Of a DNA stretch of 64,000 nt, positions 53,361-62,645 are shown in pieces. The position numbers and the translations under genes are program-made. Under the pieces are notes generated by a model. That model saw nothing but the letters and a program-made list of their open reading frames with translations. It did not search any database and was not told where the DNA came from. The DNA lies in assembly GCA_014896315.1 (NCBI GenBank), contig JADBKP010000006.1:186001-250000 (forward strand). The letters are read 5' to 3'. Position 1 is the first letter of the stretch; each line of letters opens with the position of its first letter. The DNA is from Limnochordales bacterium (GTDB taxonomy: Bacteria > Bacillota > Limnochordia > Limnochordales > DUMU01).

Positions 53361-54685
53361 GCTCCGCTCCCGCTCGTCCCGTTCCCACTGGGCCAAACAA
53401 TGGAGACCGCCGCCCGCTCCGGCGTCAACACCGTCTGCAGCAGCTCTGCGACCTGCTCCTGTTTGACCTCGTGTATCAAATCAATGTAGGTAAGCAGATT
53501 GACACCCCGAAAGTACAGGCTGGAGAACGCGTTGGCGATGAACTCCACCGAGTCGAACCGGATGCACGTCTGCCCGAGAAAACGCCTTCGTACCCTTTCT
53601 AGATCCTCGGCACTGATCCCTTCTCGCCGCTGCTTTTCGATGCCCTCCCATAGGCGAGCCTCAAGCCGTCCCGGGTCGGGCGTCTCGCCCCCAACGATGG
53701 CGTACGCATAGGATGGCGCAGCCGAGTACATCGACCCGAACTCGTCATTGATCAATCCTTCCTCATAGAGCTGCGTGTAGAGGTCGCTGCTGGGACCGAA
53801 GAGCAGATGGAGCAGGAAGTCCATGGCCAGTTCCCGCCCGACCAGCTCCTCTCCCGACTTTCCCGTTGCCGGATCTTTGAAACCCAGGTAGAAGATGGGG
53901 CGGGCCGCCGCCAACCTCTCCTCCCGGCGTTTTTCATTCACACCTTCCGGTTCTTCCGGGTAGACTCGCCGGATCTCTCCCTGGAAAGAAGGCCGGCGCG
54001 CCATGATCTCCCTTTCTGCCAGATCAAGCGTGGCTTCCGGATCGATGTCACCCACCGCTACCAGAACCATATTGCTTGGATGGTAAAAAGTGTTGTAGCA
54101 GGTGTAAAGCAGCTCCTTGGTGATCTTCTGGATCGATTCCACAGTTCCCCCGATTTCCAGCCTTACCGGATTGACATGGTAGAGCGCCTCAAGGAGGTTC
54201 CGGTACACCCGCTGCTCGGGAATGTCACGATACATCTGCAATTCCTGGGCGATGATCCCTTTCTCCTTCTCGACGTTTTCATCCGTGAAATAAGGGTGAA
54301 GCACAAAGTCGATGAGGATCTTGAGGTTCTCCTCAAAATGATCGGTGCAGGAGAAGAGATATGTCGTGTTGGTATAGTTCGTATATGCGTTGGCCGAAGC
54401 ACCCAGGCGTGAGAAGCGATCGAAAACCGATCCGTCTTCTTCTTCGAACATCTTGTGTTCGAGGAAATGGGCGATCCCGTCAGGAACGTGTACTACCTCA
54501 CTCTGCCCGGGGGGAATGAAGTGACTGTCGATTGAGCCGTAGTAGGTGGAGAATACAGCAAACTTTTTGGTAAACCCGGGTTTGGGCCAGACAAACAGCT
54601 GGCAACCGTTGGAGAGTTTGCGGCTGTACACCCGCTCCTGGAGCAGCGAATGGCTTTGAATCAATGTCTCGCCGGCCTTGCTCAT
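53357..54685 (-). CDS. M16-family zinc peptidase, YmfH-like
   Basis: This 442-residue protein has an intact inverted zinc motif HFLEH in GIAHFLEHKMFEEEDGS, the downstream Glu region (NVEKEKGIIAQELQMYRD) and the second M16 half. It corresponds to B. subtilis YmfH, one of a pair linked by genetics to 5-aminopentanol modification of elongation factor P. Its molecular role there is unclear. It overlaps both its partner upstream and glpA downstream by 4 nt. Confidence 0.85.
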   Translation of the reverse strand: MSKAGETLIQSHSLLQERVYSRKLSNGCQLFVWPKPGFTKKFAVFSTYYGSIDSHFIPPGQSEVVHVPDGIAHFLEHKMFEEEDGSVFDRFSRLGASANAYTNYTNTTYLFSCTDHFEENLKILIDFVLHPYFTDENVEKEKGIIAQELQMYRDIPEQRVYRNLLEALYHVNPVRLEIGGTVESIQKITKELLYTCYNTFYHPSNMVLVAVGDIDPEATLDLAEREIMARRPSFQGEIRRVYPEEPEGVNEKRREERLAAARPIFYLGFKDPATGKSGEELVGRELAMDFLLHLLFGPSSDLYTQLYEEGLINDEFGSMYSAAPSYAYAIVGGETPDPGRLEARLWEGIEKQRREGISAEDLERVRRRFLGQTCIRFDSVEFIANAFSSLYFRGVNLLTYIDLIHEVKQEQVAELLQTVLTPERAAVSIVWPSGNGTSGSGA

Positions 54686-55968
54686 CCCTGCGCCTCCCCC
54701 CGTCTGGTCAAGAAATAGATGGTGTCAAGTTTCACTCGCTTTGCCACCTCGACGACCTGGTCGCGGGTGACCTTTTCGATGGCCGCTATCATCTCCTCCG
54801 GTGGCCACTGCCGGCCGTTTACCACACCCAATAGAATGCGGTCAATCAACGCTCCCGGCGAATCATATATTGAACGGAGACTTGTCCGCAGGGAGGCTCG
54901 GGTTGCCGCCAGTTCTTCCTCGGTGAACTCGCCACGGGCCATCGCCTCCACCTGGGCCTGCATTAGCTCCAGCGCCCGGCCGTAGTGTTTCGGGTCGATG
55001 CCGCAGCTTGCCGTCATCAGGCCCATGGTCGACTCCAGACGTGTCCAGGCGAAATAAGCCAGGCTCGCCCTCTCCCGTACCTGGATGAAGAGCTTGGAAT
55101 GGGGAAATGCCCCCAGAATTCCGTTGTATACCACAAGGGCCGGGTAGAGCGGATCGCCGAACGTAATCCCGGTCCGATATCCGAGGTAGAGGAGTGCCTG
55201 GTTAACCTCCTGCTCTTCTTTCACCGTCTGCGGGGCGGATCTCTCGGGTGCCGCGAAGGGACCGGCCTTCGGCAGCGGTCTCCGTTCGCCAGTCGGCCAG
55301 GGGAAGCGCCGCACCGCCTCCTCCACTTGCGAGGGGTCAAACGCCCCCACGGCAAATATGCTCACGGGACTTTGTTCAAGCAACCGCCGGTAATGTTCCA
55401 CCAGGCCTTCGGGGGTGATCGGGTCGATCTGCTCGAGCGTCCCCAGCCGGTGCGTGGCAAAGGGATCTCCCTTGCACATCTCCTGGTAGAGCCGGAAGGC
55501 TGCGTAGCTGCGCTTATCGTTGATCAGTCCTTCGATCTTCTGCCGCAGGACGTTCTTCTCCTGGGCCAGGTAGTCCCCATGGAACTTGTTATCTTCCAGG
55601 CGGGGATGGAAGAGGATCTCGGACAGGAACTCGACCTGCTTATCCAGAAGATCCGGCTCCGCATTCACAAACTGGGCGCTCGCACCTCCAACTTCCAGTC
55701 CCATCAGGTGGTCGCGCCCGATCTTACTGACGTCCCCGTCTATCCCGGTTCCGTAAAGTTCCTCGCGCCGCCGGGACAGACTCTGGAGGGTAGGATAACG
55801 GGCGCTGCCTCGCAGGAGAACCCTGGGCAACAAGGCCGTTTGGGTGGCGTCCGGCCCCAGCGGATGGTGAAGGAACACCTTGACCGTGATGCTCTTGAAT
55901 TGCCGCGTCGGCCATAGGTAGAGCGTGACCCCCGGCGCCAGCTGGCGCTCGCTAAACCGAGCCTCCAT
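54682..55968 (-). CDS. M16-family inactive peptidase homologue, YmfF-like
   Basis: This 428-residue M16 homologue has no HxxEH at the expected place (around the RREELYGTGI region), so it is probably non-catalytic. It should pair with the active neighbour, as M16B proteins often work as one active and one inactive chain. The B. subtilis counterpart is YmfF. ATG 55968 lies 9 nt after GGAGG; an upstream in-frame ATG at 55998 has no such site. Confidence 0.83.
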   Translation of the reverse strand: MEARFSERQLAPGVTLYLWPTRQFKSITVKVFLHHPLGPDATQTALLPRVLLRGSARYPTLQSLSRRREELYGTGIDGDVSKIGRDHLMGLEVGGASAQFVNAEPDLLDKQVEFLSEILFHPRLEDNKFHGDYLAQEKNVLRQKIEGLINDKRSYAAFRLYQEMCKGDPFATHRLGTLEQIDPITPEGLVEHYRRLLEQSPVSIFAVGAFDPSQVEEAVRRFPWPTGERRPLPKAGPFAAPERSAPQTVKEEQEVNQALLYLGYRTGITFGDPLYPALVVYNGILGAFPHSKLFIQVRERASLAYFAWTRLESTMGLMTASCGIDPKHYGRALELMQAQVEAMARGEFTEEELAATRASLRTSLRSIYDSPGALIDRILLGVVNGRQWPPEEMIAAIEKVTRDQVVEVAKRVKLDTIYFLTRRGEAQG

Positions 55969-56019
55969 GCGACCAATCCTCCTTCTGTCCTGGTACATCT
56001 TTTCCTACCGGTCGTTTCG

Positions 56020-58473
56020 TCACGCGGACCGCTTCACCACCGTTTTCGTTGCACGCGTTCTGGCAGCCGCTCGGGAAACCGCTGCCGGAAGCAAGGCAAT
56101 TGCCAGGACCTCATCGATTGACTCGACCGGGCGGATCTCCAACGCCTGCTTGACGTCGGCCGGCAGTTCGGCCAGGTCGGGCAGGTTGGCCGCCGGCAGG
56201 AGGAAGAGCTTCAGCCCGTATCGGTGGGCGGCCAGGATCTTCTCTTTCACCCCGCCGACACCCAGAACTTTACCGCGCAGGGTGATCTCACCTGTCATGG
56301 CCACATCCCTGCGAACCGGACGCCCGGTAAGCACCGACGCCAGCGCGCACACCATCGCCACTCCCGCAGAGGGGCCGTCCTTGGGTACTGAACCGGCCGG
56401 CACGTGGATGTGAACGTTCTGCCGTTCAAAACGGCTCGCCGGAATGCCGAGCTCCTTGGCATGAGAACGGCAGTAGGTGTAAGCAGCCTGCGCCGACTCC
56501 TGCATCACTTGCCCTAGCTGCCCGGTGAGCGTCAGGCTCCCGTTTCCGGGCATTACGGCAGCCTCTACGTACAGTACTTCACCACCGGCTTCCGTCACCG
56601 CCACACCGGTAGCTACGCCAACCGTGTCTTTCTCGATGGTCTGGGGACCGAGCAACCGCGGCGGCCCAAGCAAGGTGGGCAGCAGGTCCGCAGTGATGAT
56701 GTCCGGAGAGGGAGGCACCCCGCCACCCTCGACCACCTGGCGAGCGCGCTTGCGGGCGATCTGAGCCAGCTCCCGTTGCAGACCCCGCACACCGGCTTCC
56801 CGGGTGTACTCGCGGATAACCCGTCGGATCGCGTCGTCTGCCAACTTCAGTCCGCCAAACTTCTCCAGTCCGTGGTCGCGTACCACCTGGGGAATCAGGA
56901 AATGCTTGGCGATGTTCAGCTTCTCCTCTTCCGTATAACCGGGTATGGTTATTATCTCCATCCTGTCCCGCAAGGCGGGCGGTATCGTATCCAGCACGTT
57001 GGCCGTGGTGATGAAAAAGGTTTCTGACAGGTCGAAAGGAACTTCAAGGTAATGATCACTGAAAGCATAATTCTGCTCGGGGTCGAGTACCTCAAGCAGA
57101 GCTGCCGCCGGATCGCCCCGGAAATCGGTACCGATCTTGTCAACCTCATCCAGCATAAAGACCGGGTTCTTTGTCCCCGCATTACGAATTCCCTGGATGA
57201 TCCGCCCGGGAAGCGCGCCCACATACGTTCGCCGATGTCCCCGGATCTCCGCTTCATCGTGAACACCACCCAGGGAAGTACGGACGAAGTTGCGCCCCAG
57301 AGCCCGCGCGATAGAACGCCCCAGGCTCGTCTTCCCCACCCCCGGAGGTCCGACAAAGCAGAGGATGGGGGTGCGGGTTGCTTTACCCGCCAGCTGCCTT
57401 ACGGCGATAAACTCGAGGATACGCTCCTTCACCTTCTCCAACCCATAATGATCCTCGTCCAGAACCCGCGCCGCATGGGCCAGGTCGAGCTGATCGGTGG
57501 TGCGGCGGTTCCAGGGCAGGTCTGCCAGCCATTCGACGTAAGTACGGATCACACCAGCCTCAGGGGAATGCAGGCCATAGTGCTCAAGGCGGCTCAACTC
57601 ACGTTCAGCCTTGGCGAGCACCTCCTCGCTCATTCCCGACGCCTTCAGCTTCTCGCGCAGCTCGTTGATGACCGCTGTCTCGGGGTCTGCCTCGCCCAGC
57701 TCCTTGCGGATCGCCTCAAGCTGCTGCCGAAGCAGGTGCTGGCGTTGTTGCTGTTCAACCCTGCTTTTGACCTCCTCACGCAGGTGAGCGCGAATCTGCG
57801 CCCGCTCCAGCTGCTCTTGCATCAGCGCCGACGCCTTCTGCAACCGGCGGGTCGGATCAAGTTCTGCCAGAAGACTGTACCTCTGGGCGTAATCCAGCTC
57901 CGGGGCGAAAGCCACGTGGTCGGCGAGCTGCCCCGGACTGGTAATGCTTCGGATGTAGGCAGCAATCCCCTGCGGCAGCCCGGGAGTGAGCTCGAGGTAC
58001 AGTTCAATAGTGGCTACCAGCCGGTTCATTAACTCCCGGATGTCCGGAGTGATCTCTTCCTCTACCTGTACTCGCACAGCCTCTGCCCGGTAGTAGGGAT
58101 CATCCTGGGTCTTGCGCAACAAGCGGACGCGAGCCACTCCCTCGACCACTACCTGCTGGCCGTCGTCGAGGGGAGCAATTCTCTCGATGTGTCCGAGAAG
58201 TCCGATCGCTTCTTCCGGGCGCAAATCCTCGGGCAGCTTCGGGTCCTCCGCCTCCTCAGGAGGGCGGGGTAAGAGCAGGATCAGACCGCTGCCGTCACGG
58301 ATGGCATCGCCTATCGCCCGTAGCGCCCGGGGCTGGGAGACCTGCAGGGGCGCCGTCATTCCCGGCATGATCACCAGGCCCGGCAGGAGCAAAACAGGGG
58401 CTTCAACCCTGTTGCTCTCCTCCGCGCCGGAATGCTGGTCCGCATCAGCTTTGATCAAGACTTCTTCACGCAC
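56020..58473 (-). CDS. lon: ATP-dependent protease Lon
   Basis: This 817-residue LonA has the N-terminal substrate domain (LLLPGLVIMPGMTAPLQV), a coiled-coil, the AAA+ core (Walker A FVGPPGVGKTSLG, FMLDEVDKIG) and the protease domain with the Ser-Lys pair in KDGPSAGVAMV and the Lys of GEITLRGKVLGVGGVKEK. It degrades damaged and regulatory proteins in the cytoplasm. GTG 58473 is about 15 nt after GGTGGAGG, a long gap. A TAAAAT at 58511-58516 on the minus strand could be its -10. Confidence 0.95.
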   Translation of the reverse strand: MREEVLIKADADQHSGAEESNRVEAPVLLLPGLVIMPGMTAPLQVSQPRALRAIGDAIRDGSGLILLLPRPPEEAEDPKLPEDLRPEEAIGLLGHIERIAPLDDGQQVVVEGVARVRLLRKTQDDPYYRAEAVRVQVEEEITPDIRELMNRLVATIELYLELTPGLPQGIAAYIRSITSPGQLADHVAFAPELDYAQRYSLLAELDPTRRLQKASALMQEQLERAQIRAHLREEVKSRVEQQQRQHLLRQQLEAIRKELGEADPETAVINELREKLKASGMSEEVLAKAERELSRLEHYGLHSPEAGVIRTYVEWLADLPWNRRTTDQLDLAHAARVLDEDHYGLEKVKERILEFIAVRQLAGKATRTPILCFVGPPGVGKTSLGRSIARALGRNFVRTSLGGVHDEAEIRGHRRTYVGALPGRIIQGIRNAGTKNPVFMLDEVDKIGTDFRGDPAAALLEVLDPEQNYAFSDHYLEVPFDLSETFFITTANVLDTIPPALRDRMEIITIPGYTEEEKLNIAKHFLIPQVVRDHGLEKFGGLKLADDAIRRVIREYTREAGVRGLQRELAQIARKRARQVVEGGGVPPSPDIITADLLPTLLGPPRLLGPQTIEKDTVGVATGVAVTEAGGEVLYVEAAVMPGNGSLTLTGQLGQVMQESAQAAYTYCRSHAKELGIPASRFERQNVHIHVPAGSVPKDGPSAGVAMVCALASVLTGRPVRRDVAMTGEITLRGKVLGVGGVKEKILAAHRYGLKLFLLPAANLPDLAELPADVKQALEIRPVESIDEVLAIALLPAAVSRAAARTRATKTVVKRSA

Positions 58474-58583
58474 CGGTTGAGTTTCTTACCTCCACCTGAT
58501 GATTTCGCTTAATTTTACCCCCGCGCCTGCCAGGAGGAAAGCAGTGCTGCGGGGCGAAAGGTGTGTTAGACGAGGTGATCCGT

Positions 58584-59276
58584 ATGTTTGTTGCCAACCG
58601 TATGACGCCCAACCCGATTACTATCGACGAAGAGACCCCGGTCTTGGAAGCCCTTGACATCATGCGACGGCACAAAGTACGTCGACTGCCCGTGATGCGT
58701 GGCGATAAGCTGGTAGGCATCGTTACGGAAACGGATCTGGTCCGTGTCAGTCCGTCGCCTGCTACCACCCTTTCGGTCTTTGAGATGAATTACCTGCTGG
58801 CCCGTATGAAAGTAAAGGAAGTTATGGCCAAGGAAGTAGTTACGGTTCGCCCCGAAACTACCATTGAAGAGGCGGCAGTACTCATGCGTGAACATGCCAT
58901 CGCCGGATTGCCGGTGATGGACGGAACACGCCTGGTGGGCATAGTAACCGAAACCAATCTTTTCGACGCCCTGGTGGACATGATGGGACTGCGGCGTCCG
59001 GGAAGCCGCATAACCATCGAGGTGACCGATCGCCCGGGGATCCTGGCAGAGATCAGCAAGATCATCGCCCAGCTCGGAATCAACGTGATCAGCGTCGCCA
59101 CGTTCCCGGCTACGAACGCGCCGGAGATCCCTGCCGACCCGAGCCGCTGCCTCAGCGAACCGGAAGAAGGCAAGGGGCAGCTGGTGGTACGTGTAAACAC
59201 CACCGAGCCGGGGAAGCTCGTAGCAGCCCTGCAGGAGGCCGGTTTCAAGGTCCTGCACGTGGTTTCAGGAAGCTAG
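58584..59276 (+). CDS. AcuB-like protein with two CBS domains and an ACT domain
   Basis: This 230-residue protein has two CBS domains (starting FVANRMTPNPITI and MKVKEVMAKEVVTV, each ending with a GIVTETDL/GIVTETNL motif), then an ACT domain (ITIEVTDRPGILAEISKII). This is the layout of AcuB, linked to acetoin use in Bacillus, but here there are no acu genes, so it is better seen as a nucleotide- or amino-acid-sensing regulator of unknown target. ATG 58584 follows GAGG at 8 nt. It is divergent from lon and its end overlaps the helicase gene by 4 nt. Confidence 0.85.
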   Translation: MFVANRMTPNPITIDEETPVLEALDIMRRHKVRRLPVMRGDKLVGIVTETDLVRVSPSPATTLSVFEMNYLLARMKVKEVMAKEVVTVRPETTIEEAAVLMREHAIAGLPVMDGTRLVGIVTETNLFDALVDMMGLRRPGSRITIEVTDRPGILAEISKIIAQLGINVISVATFPATNAPEIPADPSRCLSEPEEGKGQLVVRVNTTEPGKLVAALQEAGFKVLHVVSGS

Positions 59277-61684
59277 AGCACCACGGCCACCTCGTCCCGG
59301 TCGAGGCGGCTGATGGCTTCGGCTACCCGCCCCGCGCCAATGGGATCCGCCCCCTCACAGGCTATCCGGACCTGGCGCAGCAGGTCAATGGCGCGGCGGA
59401 AAGCAAAGACCACATCGCCGGGATCGATGGCAATCCCCTTTAGCAGATCGGAGAACGACTTGCCCCTGCTCCACTCATAGGCAAGCTGTGCCAGGTCGTC
59501 CTGAAACCGCACACAGGTCTGGCCCAGAAACTCTCGTTCCATCCTTTCCACCCAGCGAACGTGGGGAGTGATCAGCGAAAGGTCCAGGCAGCGGTTGGGC
59601 ACGCGAGGATCGCCCCGGCGCGGCTCGTAGTCGATGGAGACGGCCAATGCTGCGAGCTGGTGTATATCCAGCTTGTGGAAGATCCCGGCAAAGTACAGCT
59701 CTGTTACCAGCAACTCCTGCGTGTGTATCTGGGCGGCGAACTCGCCACGGGCGGTAAGAGTGTCGCCCCTGATATAGTCCATTGCCGACAACAACAGGCG
59801 CCGGTCTTCAAAATCGTCGATGAAACGATCCCCAGCTTCGAGCTCGGCCAGCCGCCTGAGCAGTTGCTGGTTTCTCTTCTCCAGCTCTTGCCGTCGCTTT
59901 TCCTCCCGCCGGCAGGCCTTTCTTGCCTTCTTGCTGCACTCGACCGGCGTCACAGTAGCAAGCTCTGCTTCGAGCTCTCTCACTCGCCGCCACTCTGCCT
60001 CCTGCAGCCCCTTCTGTCCCTTTGCCCTGCCCCGCCGCCGTGGACTCGCAAGACGCCGCCTGAGCTCTTCCAGCTCTTTCTGACGGCGCTCGTATACCAG
60101 CGGACACCTGACAGTGCCGCTCGCCGAACAGGCCGCAGAGCCAATGCCCGCCTGCTCATAAGCCTGGCGCAGCTTCGCCTCGATCGCTTCCCGTTCAACC
60201 TGGCACTGGTAGGCGGCGAAGTTCTTGCGCAGGATAGCGTGAATCTCCTCGGTGGAGTATTTGCGGACGAGGTTGAGAACGGTGTTGTAGGAGAGGCTAA
60301 ACTGGCTGACCAGCGGCTCGATCTTGCTCTCGTCGTATTCGGGGATCTCTCGCGGGTCAAAGTAGTTCAGATCGACGAGGGTGAAGACAAACCCCTTCTC
60401 GTCTATGCCCCGCCGGCCGGCACGGCCCGCCATCTGGAAGTATTCGGCATGTGTCAGGGGGCGAAATGCGCGCCCGTCCCATTTGGTCAGACCGTCAAAA
60501 CAGACAGTACGGCAGGGAAAATTGAGCCCGACTGCGAAAGTCTCCGTGCAATAGAGAACGTATATCAGACGCTTCTCGAAGAGAGTCTCGACGATCTCTT
60601 TCACCACCGGCAACAGGCCGGCGTGGTGATAGCCTATTCCTCGCAGGAGGAGCTGCTTGAGTTTGCTGAGATTCGGCGTTTTCCGCTCGCTCGTCCCGTA
60701 GCGTCGCAACGCTTCCTCTATTACCGCTGCCACCTGGCGTTTTTCCGGCTGACTGAGGTAATCCACCACCTCGGCCAGCTCCTCGGCGTTAGCCTCGCAC
60801 TTGCGCCGGCTGAAGCTAAAAAAGAGACAGGGCAGATACTCCCGCCCCATTGTCATGACCAGGTCGAGGTGGGTCGTGGGCGGAAAAAGGTGCATGTGCC
60901 GGCTGTCACCGTCGTAGTCGAGCACTCGCCGCCGGCGCTCGACTGCCCGCTTCAACTGCTCGTAGGTACAGAAGCCCCGGGATGCCTCAAAAAAGCGGTG
61001 TTCGAGAGGAACGGCCCGCCGGTCATGGCGGACCACCGCCACAGGACGCTGATGGACCGATTCCACCCAGCGCGCCAGCTCCTCGACGTTGGGCACGGTA
61101 GCCGACAGACCCAGAAAATTGATGGTCGGTGGCAGAAAAATGAGGGATTCTTCCCAAACGCTGCCTCGCTCGGGGTCGGCCAGCCAGTGGATCTCGTCAA
61201 ATATAACGTACGAGACGCGGCTCAGGCGGTCGGGGTCCAGATGAAGCATGTTGCGGAAGATCTCCGTCGTCATCACCCGTACCGGTGCATCCGGCTGAAA
61301 AACGACATCACCGGTAATGATGCCGACCGCATCCTCCCCCAAAAGCCGCTTGAACTCCTTAAACTTCTGGTTGCTCAGCGCCTTGATGGGAGCTGTGTAG
61401 ACTACCTCGCGCCCTTCGCGAAAAACCTTCTCCACAATATAATCCGCGATGAGGGTCTTTCCGGTTCCCGTAGGCGCCGCTACCAGAACAGACTTTCCCT
61501 GCTCCAGCAGAGCAATGGCCTCTGCCTGGAAGGGATCCAAAAGATAGCCGCGGTAGGTCGTCGGCGGCCGCGGCGGCAGCTCCACCTGCATGCTATCGGA
61601 CTTTAAACTCCCCTGTTTGCCTTGCAGCTCCGCCGAAACGTCGACGGCCACGTCGTGGGGTGGCTGCACGTGTTGCGACTGCAA
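59273..61684 (-). CDS. Ski2/Mtr4-like DExH-box RNA helicase
   Basis: This 803-residue superfamily 2 helicase has Walker A AAPTGTGKT (70-77), TAPIKALSNQKFKEF, the DEIH box (163-166), LGLSATVPNVEEL, GIGYHHAGLLPVVKE and FQMAGRAGRRGID. A basic, charged region lies at about 540-640. The end looks like the DSHCT domain of Ski2 and Mtr4. Relatives are HelY of Actinobacteria and helicases in Chloroflexi and cyanobacteria. The start may be TTG 61684 or ATG 61591. It is followed upstream by an RNase H-fold nuclease, so an RNA-processing role is inferred. Confidence 0.85.
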   Translation of the reverse strand: MQSQHVQPPHDVAVDVSAELQGKQGSLKSDSMQVELPPRPPTTYRGYLLDPFQAEAIALLEQGKSVLVAAPTGTGKTLIADYIVEKVFREGREVVYTAPIKALSNQKFKEFKRLLGEDAVGIITGDVVFQPDAPVRVMTTEIFRNMLHLDPDRLSRVSYVIFDEIHWLADPERGSVWEESLIFLPPTINFLGLSATVPNVEELARWVESVHQRPVAVVRHDRRAVPLEHRFFEASRGFCTYEQLKRAVERRRRVLDYDGDSRHMHLFPPTTHLDLVMTMGREYLPCLFFSFSRRKCEANAEELAEVVDYLSQPEKRQVAAVIEEALRRYGTSERKTPNLSKLKQLLLRGIGYHHAGLLPVVKEIVETLFEKRLIYVLYCTETFAVGLNFPCRTVCFDGLTKWDGRAFRPLTHAEYFQMAGRAGRRGIDEKGFVFTLVDLNYFDPREIPEYDESKIEPLVSQFSLSYNTVLNLVRKYSTEEIHAILRKNFAAYQCQVEREAIEAKLRQAYEQAGIGSAACSASGTVRCPLVYERRQKELEELRRRLASPRRRGRAKGQKGLQEAEWRRVRELEAELATVTPVECSKKARKACRREEKRRQELEKRNQQLLRRLAELEAGDRFIDDFEDRRLLLSAMDYIRGDTLTARGEFAAQIHTQELLVTELYFAGIFHKLDIHQLAALAVSIDYEPRRGDPRVPNRCLDLSLITPHVRWVERMEREFLGQTCVRFQDDLAQLAYEWSRGKSFSDLLKGIAIDPGDVVFAFRRAIDLLRQVRIACEGADPIGAGRVAEAISRLDRDEVAVVL

Positions 61685-61720
61685 ACGCGACCCAAAGCCT
61701 CCTCTTTCGTCCGCGCCAGC

Positions 61721-62337
61721 TCAGACAGCTAGTGCTTCGGCCCACTCCTGTCGCCCACTCCAGCTGGCCCGCAATGGTCTCCTCGCCCCGGTGCGGTCCC
61801 GCCAGTAGAGACATCCTTCTCGCCAGCCATAGCGAAAGAGATTCCAGGTCACTTCAACGTCCCGGCGGCAGTAGGAGATGAGTTCGTCGAAACGCCCTTC
61901 CCGATACCACTGTATCGCCTGCAGCCCGTCGCCACTCTTCCCCTCCCCCAGCGTCTCACAAGCCAAATGATCCAGACTCAGACGAAACCCCAATTCTTTT
62001 CTAATCTCCTGCAGGATATCCAGAGATGGCAGCACCTGCCCCAGGTCCTCCCCCGCATACGGGCGCAGTACCCGGTAGTCAAAGCCAAGGATGTTGAAAC
62101 CCACCACCAGATCTGCCCGGCGCAACACTGCCAGAAGTTTGTCGACCTCTTCTTCCCGGTAGGCAGTGTACTCCCGGGTACGGGTGCTGTATACGACGGC
62201 GACAGAAAGGCCGAGGCGTTCGATAAACGCTCTCCCGCCGACCTCATCAAAGGCCTTCTGGGTCTCCACGTCAAAAACAACCAGCTCCGTAGCAAAATCC
62301 CCCTGTCCGCGCCGGGTAGCAGGCTATCTTCCTTCAA
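61721..62337 (-). CDS. Putative 3'-5' exonuclease (RNase H fold) with an apparent frameshift
   Basis: The body (62284 to 61721) encodes VVFDVETQKAFDEVGGRA, VVGFNILGFDYRVLRP and a late SYCRRDVEVTWNLF, the DEDD pattern of a 3'-5' exonuclease. In that frame there is no normal start: ATG, GTG and TTG are missing before the first catalytic Asp, and a TAG lies at 62324-62326. A TTG at 62337 that overlaps the stop of the previous gene opens the neighbouring frame (MKEDSLLPGADRG). One more G in the GGGGG run at 62299-62303 would join the two. This could be a sequence error, a real mutation, or CTG initiation at 62284. Confidence 0.7.
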
Positions 62338-62537
62338 TACTGCCCGACAGCAGCCGGCGGCTCGCTCTCCGGTCGTCTGTGCAATTCCTCCAGCACCTGG
62401 TCGAGCAGAGCATCAACCTCATCGTACAAGGCAAGAAATTCCGGTGTATCTCTTTCCATTTCGAGGAGCGCAAAGAACTTCGAGGCTAACGCCTCCCGAT
62501 CAACCGTACCTTCTGTCTGGCCGGCCCGGCTTGCCAT
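62334..62537 (-). CDS. Small protein of unknown function
   Basis: This is a 67-residue acidic protein, mostly helical (SKFFALLEMERDTPEFLAL, then EVDALLDQVLEELHRR), with no recognised family. The ATG at 62537 follows a strong AAGGAGGT ribosome site at 11 nt, and the stop overlaps the probable TTG start of the exonuclease gene (TATTGA). The good site and overlap favour a real gene that acts with the nuclease. Confidence 0.65.
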   Translation of the reverse strand: MASRAGQTEGTVDREALASKFFALLEMERDTPEFLALYDEVDALLDQVLEELHRRPESEPPAAVGQY

Positions 62538-62645
62538 TGCTGGATTCGACCTCCTTCGGGGTATAAACCGAAGGAAAATTCGCCGGTCGGACAGAAAAAC
62601 CTGCTCGGAGGCAAGAAAACTAATACAAAGGCAGGCGTAAGCCTC

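Noticed and set aside
59561-61606. 681-codon open frame on the plus strand
   Set aside because: It lies fully antisense to the Ski2-like helicase, has no family character or ribosome site, and results from the GC-rich codon pattern of the real gene.
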